From the NCBI GenBank assembly GCA_031286725.1, contig JAITTR010000074.1, forward strand, positions 1 through 9,628: DNA of 9,628 nt, given 5' to 3'. Made by a program: the position numbers and the translations under genes. Origin of the DNA: Holosporales bacterium. Its GTDB lineage: Bacteria > Pseudomonadota > Alphaproteobacteria > RUG11792. This document shows positions 7,909 through 9,628 of the stretch, piece by piece. Each line of letters begins with the position of its first letter. The stretch's first letter is position 1. The notes under the pieces are model-generated. The model was not told where the DNA came from. It made no database searches and saw nothing but the letters and a program-made list of their open reading frames with translations.

Positions 7909-8008
7909 GCGACAATAATTCCGGAATCCCAGCCCAAATTTTAGTTTATAGGAGTTATCCTTATTATTTAATACAATTTATCTAAAATTTTAGGGGACAA
8001 AAAAGTTT

Positions 8009-8038
8009 TTGCATTTGGAAAACGCAATAGGGTATCCT
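8009..8038 (+). promoter_or_regulatory. Candidate outward promoter within the repeat
   Basis: TTGCAT (8009-8014) and TATCCT (8033-8038) are separated by 18 bases and are identical in copy 1 on the other strand. If active, the start point would fall just before the conserved hairpin, putting that hairpin at the 5' end of the RNA. Both boxes are imperfect. This could drive the small ORF and then rsmI-plsC. Confidence 0.35.
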
Positions 8039-8042
8039 AAAA

Positions 8043-8070
8043 ATATAGGCGGGGAGTTGGCCGTCTATAT
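8043..8070 (+). promoter_or_regulatory. Conserved leader hairpin, copy 2
   Basis: ATATAGGCGG (8043-8052) pairs with CCGTCTATAT (8061-8070) over ten base pairs with one G-U, closing an eight-base loop GGAGTTGG. The purine-rich loop resembles a ribosome-binding sequence, although no start codon follows closely. There is no U-run after the stem, so it is not a standard terminator. It sits 78 bases upstream of the small-ORF ATG at 8148. Confidence 0.6.
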
Positions 8071-8147
8071 AATCCCAATAGAATATCAAGACAGGTTTTG
8101 AATATTCTAAACAATCAATTTTTATTCTTATGAAAGGAGAACACAAC

Positions 8148-8276
8148 ATGTTGGTTAATACTAATAAATTCTTAGAAGATTCTAAGAGAATACATTATAA
8201 AAACGTTCAGAAGATATTGAATGAGTTTGCGGATATCAAAGCTCTATTTAATGTCTTTAGATTTTTGTTATTATAG
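8148..8276 (+). CDS. 42-residue ORF beginning in repeat copy 2, upstream of rsmI
   Basis: The ATG at 8148-8150 has a strong Shine-Dalgarno AAAGGAG ending about eight bases upstream, better than those of pdhC or rsmI. The peptide begins MLVNTNKFLED, shared with copy 1, and then continues with its own charged, helix-forming middle (SKRIHYKNVQKILNEFADIK). It ends in a hydrophobic tail FNVFRFLLL before TAG. It finishes 29 bases before the rsmI ATG. It may be a truncated gene start, a small membrane-associated peptide or a translated leader that couples to rsmI. I do not recognise a family. Confidence 0.42.
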   Translation: MLVNTNKFLEDSKRIHYKNVQKILNEFADIKALFNVFRFLLL

Positions 8277-8305
8277 ACTTCGAGTGTATATTTTCCAAAA
8301 AACGT

Positions 8306-9118
8306 ATGAAAGTCGCGCTATATATTGTTTCTACGCCTATAGGGAATCTAAAAGATTTTTCGGCGCGAGGGAAAGAAACCTTAAGCGCCGTGGATATTAT
8401 ATTATGCGAGGATACGAGGATTACGAGCAGACTTTTGGGAAATATTGGCCTTGAAAAGAAATTAATCGTATATAATGATCATAATGCGACGGACGTTATT
8501 CCGCATGTTATTAAATCCATAAAAGAGCAAGGAACGGCGTACGCTTTGGTTTCTGATGCGGGGACTCCTTTAATTTCCGATCCAGGATATAAGTTAGTTA
8601 ATGCCTGTATTGAAAACAATATAAAATACTCGGTTATTCCTGGAGCTTGCGCTGTTATATCCGCATTAGTCTTATCCGGACAGCCTAGCGATAGGTTTTT
8701 GTTTGCCGGATTTGCGGATCAAAAAAAGTTTGAGGAATTGTCAAAAATAAATTCGACAATTATATTGTTTGAGGCTCCGCATAGACTTATAAATACCGTA
8801 CATAATATTGAACGACATTTTAAAAATAGGACTATTTCTATAGTTCGTGAAATGACGAAAATATTTGAGGAAGTAATAACGGGAGATTGTGCTTTTTTAA
8901 TAGATTACTTTGAAAAAAATCCGCCTAAAGGGGAAATAGCGCTGGTTATATCTCCCCCAAGACAAGATTTGGATTCTAAATTACTTGAATTAACGCCGCT
9001 TGTTACAAGTCTAAGAGATAGGATTTCAACAAAAGAATTAAGCGAAATACTATCGAAATTTTCAGGTATTAGTAAAAATCGCGTTTATAACTTTATTCAG
9101 GAAAGAAAAAATGATTAG
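8306..9118 (+). CDS. rsmI: 16S rRNA (cytidine-1402 2'-O)-methyltransferase RsmI
   Basis: RsmI uses S-adenosylmethionine to methylate the 2'-O of C1402 in the decoding centre of 16S rRNA. The 270 residues show the tetrapyrrole-methylase fold typical of the family: YIVSTPIGNLKD near the N-terminus, DIILCEDTR, LVSDAGTPLISDPGYKLV (the signature glycine-rich region), VIPGACAVISAL and LFEAPHR in the middle, and KGEIALVI later. The last 40 or so residues (ISTKELSEILSKFSGISKNR) form the small C-terminal helical RsmI domain. The GFLP segment common in homologues is GFADQKK here, and the loop after it is slightly shorter; overall length is close to normal. The ATG has no clear Shine-Dalgarno site, and the 42-residue ORF ends 29 bases upstream, so reinitiation is possible. 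It overlaps the next gene by eight bases. Confidence 0.97.
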   Translation: MKVALYIVSTPIGNLKDFSARGKETLSAVDIILCEDTRITSRLLGNIGLEKKLIVYNDHNATDVIPHVIKSIKEQGTAYALVSDAGTPLISDPGYKLVNACIENNIKYSVIPGACAVISALVLSGQPSDRFLFAGFADQKKFEELSKINSTIILFEAPHRLINTVHNIERHFKNRTISIVREMTKIFEEVITGDCAFLIDYFEKNPPKGEIALVISPPRQDLDSKLLELTPLVTSLRDRISTKELSEILSKFSGISKNRVYNFIQERKND

Positions 9119-9628
9119 ATCGACTCTTTTTAATATCGCGTTTTGGACGGGATTTGCCGGTTATCTTACAATACTATATCCGTTTGCATTGTTTTTTTCT
9201 CAAAAGCAAACAGCAATTATAGTATATAGGAGAGTGACAGAATGGATGCTTTTTTGTCTTAAATATATAGCTTGCATAAATTATGAAGCGAAAAATATAA
9301 ACATTTTAAAAGAACAAATAAAAAACGGACCGGTAATAATTGGTTGCAACCATCAATCATCTTGGGAAACCTTGATATTCTCCATTATGTTAGACGAAAT
9401 AGCGATAGTCGTAAAAAAAGAACTGCTAAGCGTTCCAATTGCCGGCTTATATTTCAAAAGATTGGATTGTATCCCGATTGATAGAGCCTCTCCTATCTCG
9501 TCAATAAAAAGCATTTTGAAATATGGGAAAATCGCTTACGAAAAGAAACGGTCAATCTTGATCTTTCCAAACGGAACAAGATCTTCAATAGACGATCATA
9601 TTGAATATAAAAGCGGAGTTTTTGCTCT
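9111..9628 (+). CDS. plsC: 1-acyl-sn-glycerol-3-phosphate acyltransferase, 3' end outside the window
   Basis: This inner-membrane enzyme adds the second acyl chain to lysophosphatidic acid, making phosphatidic acid for phospholipids. The 172 visible residues start with a hydrophobic N-terminal segment (about residues 5-30, FNIAFWTGFAGYLTILYPFA), a likely membrane anchor. The catalytic motif NHQSSWE follows (H81, with E86 where many families have Asp; alphaproteobacterial PlsC proteins often have HQSxWET). Next come a substrate-binding region (FKRLDCIPIDR, 115-125) and FPNGTR (152-157), where the more usual form is FPEGTR. YKSGV follows just before the edge. The ATG lies inside the last codons of rsmI (ATGATTAG overlap) with AGGA about nine bases upstream, which implies cotranscription and translational coupling. 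Confidence 0.93.
   Translation, partial: MIRSTLFNIAFWTGFAGYLTILYPFALFFSQKQTAIIVYRRVTEWMLFCLKYIACINYEAKNINILKEQIKNGPVIIGCNHQSSWETLIFSIMLDEIAIVVKKELLSVPIAGLYFKRLDCIPIDRASPISSIKSILKYGKIAYEKKRSILIFPNGTRSSIDDHIEYKSGVFA

Larger units (their letters stand above)
7952..8183 (+). repeat. Inverted repeat copy 2 (leader plus gene start), upstream of rsmI
   Basis: Read on the plus strand, this copy repeats the minus-strand sequence of 6488-6725. Bases 7952-8091 match copy 1 except for one G missing in the hairpin loop. The rest, through the Shine-Dalgarno site and about eleven codons, matches with small indels and substitutions. Both copies point away from pdhC, and 1226 bases lie between them. The very high identity of the inner part indicates a recent duplication or ongoing gene conversion. 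Confidence 0.95.

Noticed and set aside
6488..8183. Insertion sequence with terminal inverted repeats
   Set aside because: The enclosed gene is a complete pdhC, not a transposase, and the repeats include a ribosome site and a gene start. I see no target-site duplication, so I list it only as an inverted repeat.
8148..8276. Phasin-type start for the small ORF
   Set aside because: A faint likeness in a helical, charged N-terminus is not enough to name a family.

Overview
The window looks like chromosomal DNA of an AT-rich alphaproteobacterium, probably a host-associated one of the Rickettsiales/Holosporales kind. The evidence is the AT-rich composition with AT-rich codon choice, an alphaproteobacterial-type single-lipoyl PdhC, a PlsC with an H-x4-E motif, decayed mobile-element genes, and a very large secreted protein with no recognisable family. 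The order is an inference; nothing here fixes it.

Layout. (1) Positions 1-1175 are a gene graveyard. The minus strand holds a broken plasmid/phage-type Toprim DNA primase with one in-frame stop and one frameshift, running off the left edge. On the plus strand there is a fragment that resembles the last strands of an outer-membrane beta-barrel. (2) Positions 1458-6206 hold one intact 1582-residue gene with an N-terminal signal peptide and no domain I recognise. It is the main unknown here and could be a secreted host-interaction protein. A GC-rich hairpin follows its stop. (3) Positions 6487-8183 hold pdhC, the E2 subunit of pyruvate dehydrogenase, on the minus strand with its own promoter. 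It is bracketed by two nearly identical copies of a repeat of about 230 bp in inverted orientation. Each copy reads outward as a leader: a 10-bp hairpin, a Shine-Dalgarno site and an ATG, opening a small ORF whose first residues are shared. One copy begins within a base of the pdhC stop codon. (4) Positions 8306-9628 hold rsmI (16S rRNA 2'-O-methyltransferase) and plsC (acyltransferase, cut by the right edge), overlapping by 8 nt in one operon. The right-hand repeat copy sits just upstream and may supply their leader or promoter.

How the parts relate. pdhC, rsmI and plsC are housekeeping genes for acetyl-CoA production, ribosome modification and phospholipid synthesis, with no shared pathway. 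What joins them is the inverted-repeat leader. The most unusual signals are this pdhC cassette with its repeated leader, and the giant secreted protein.
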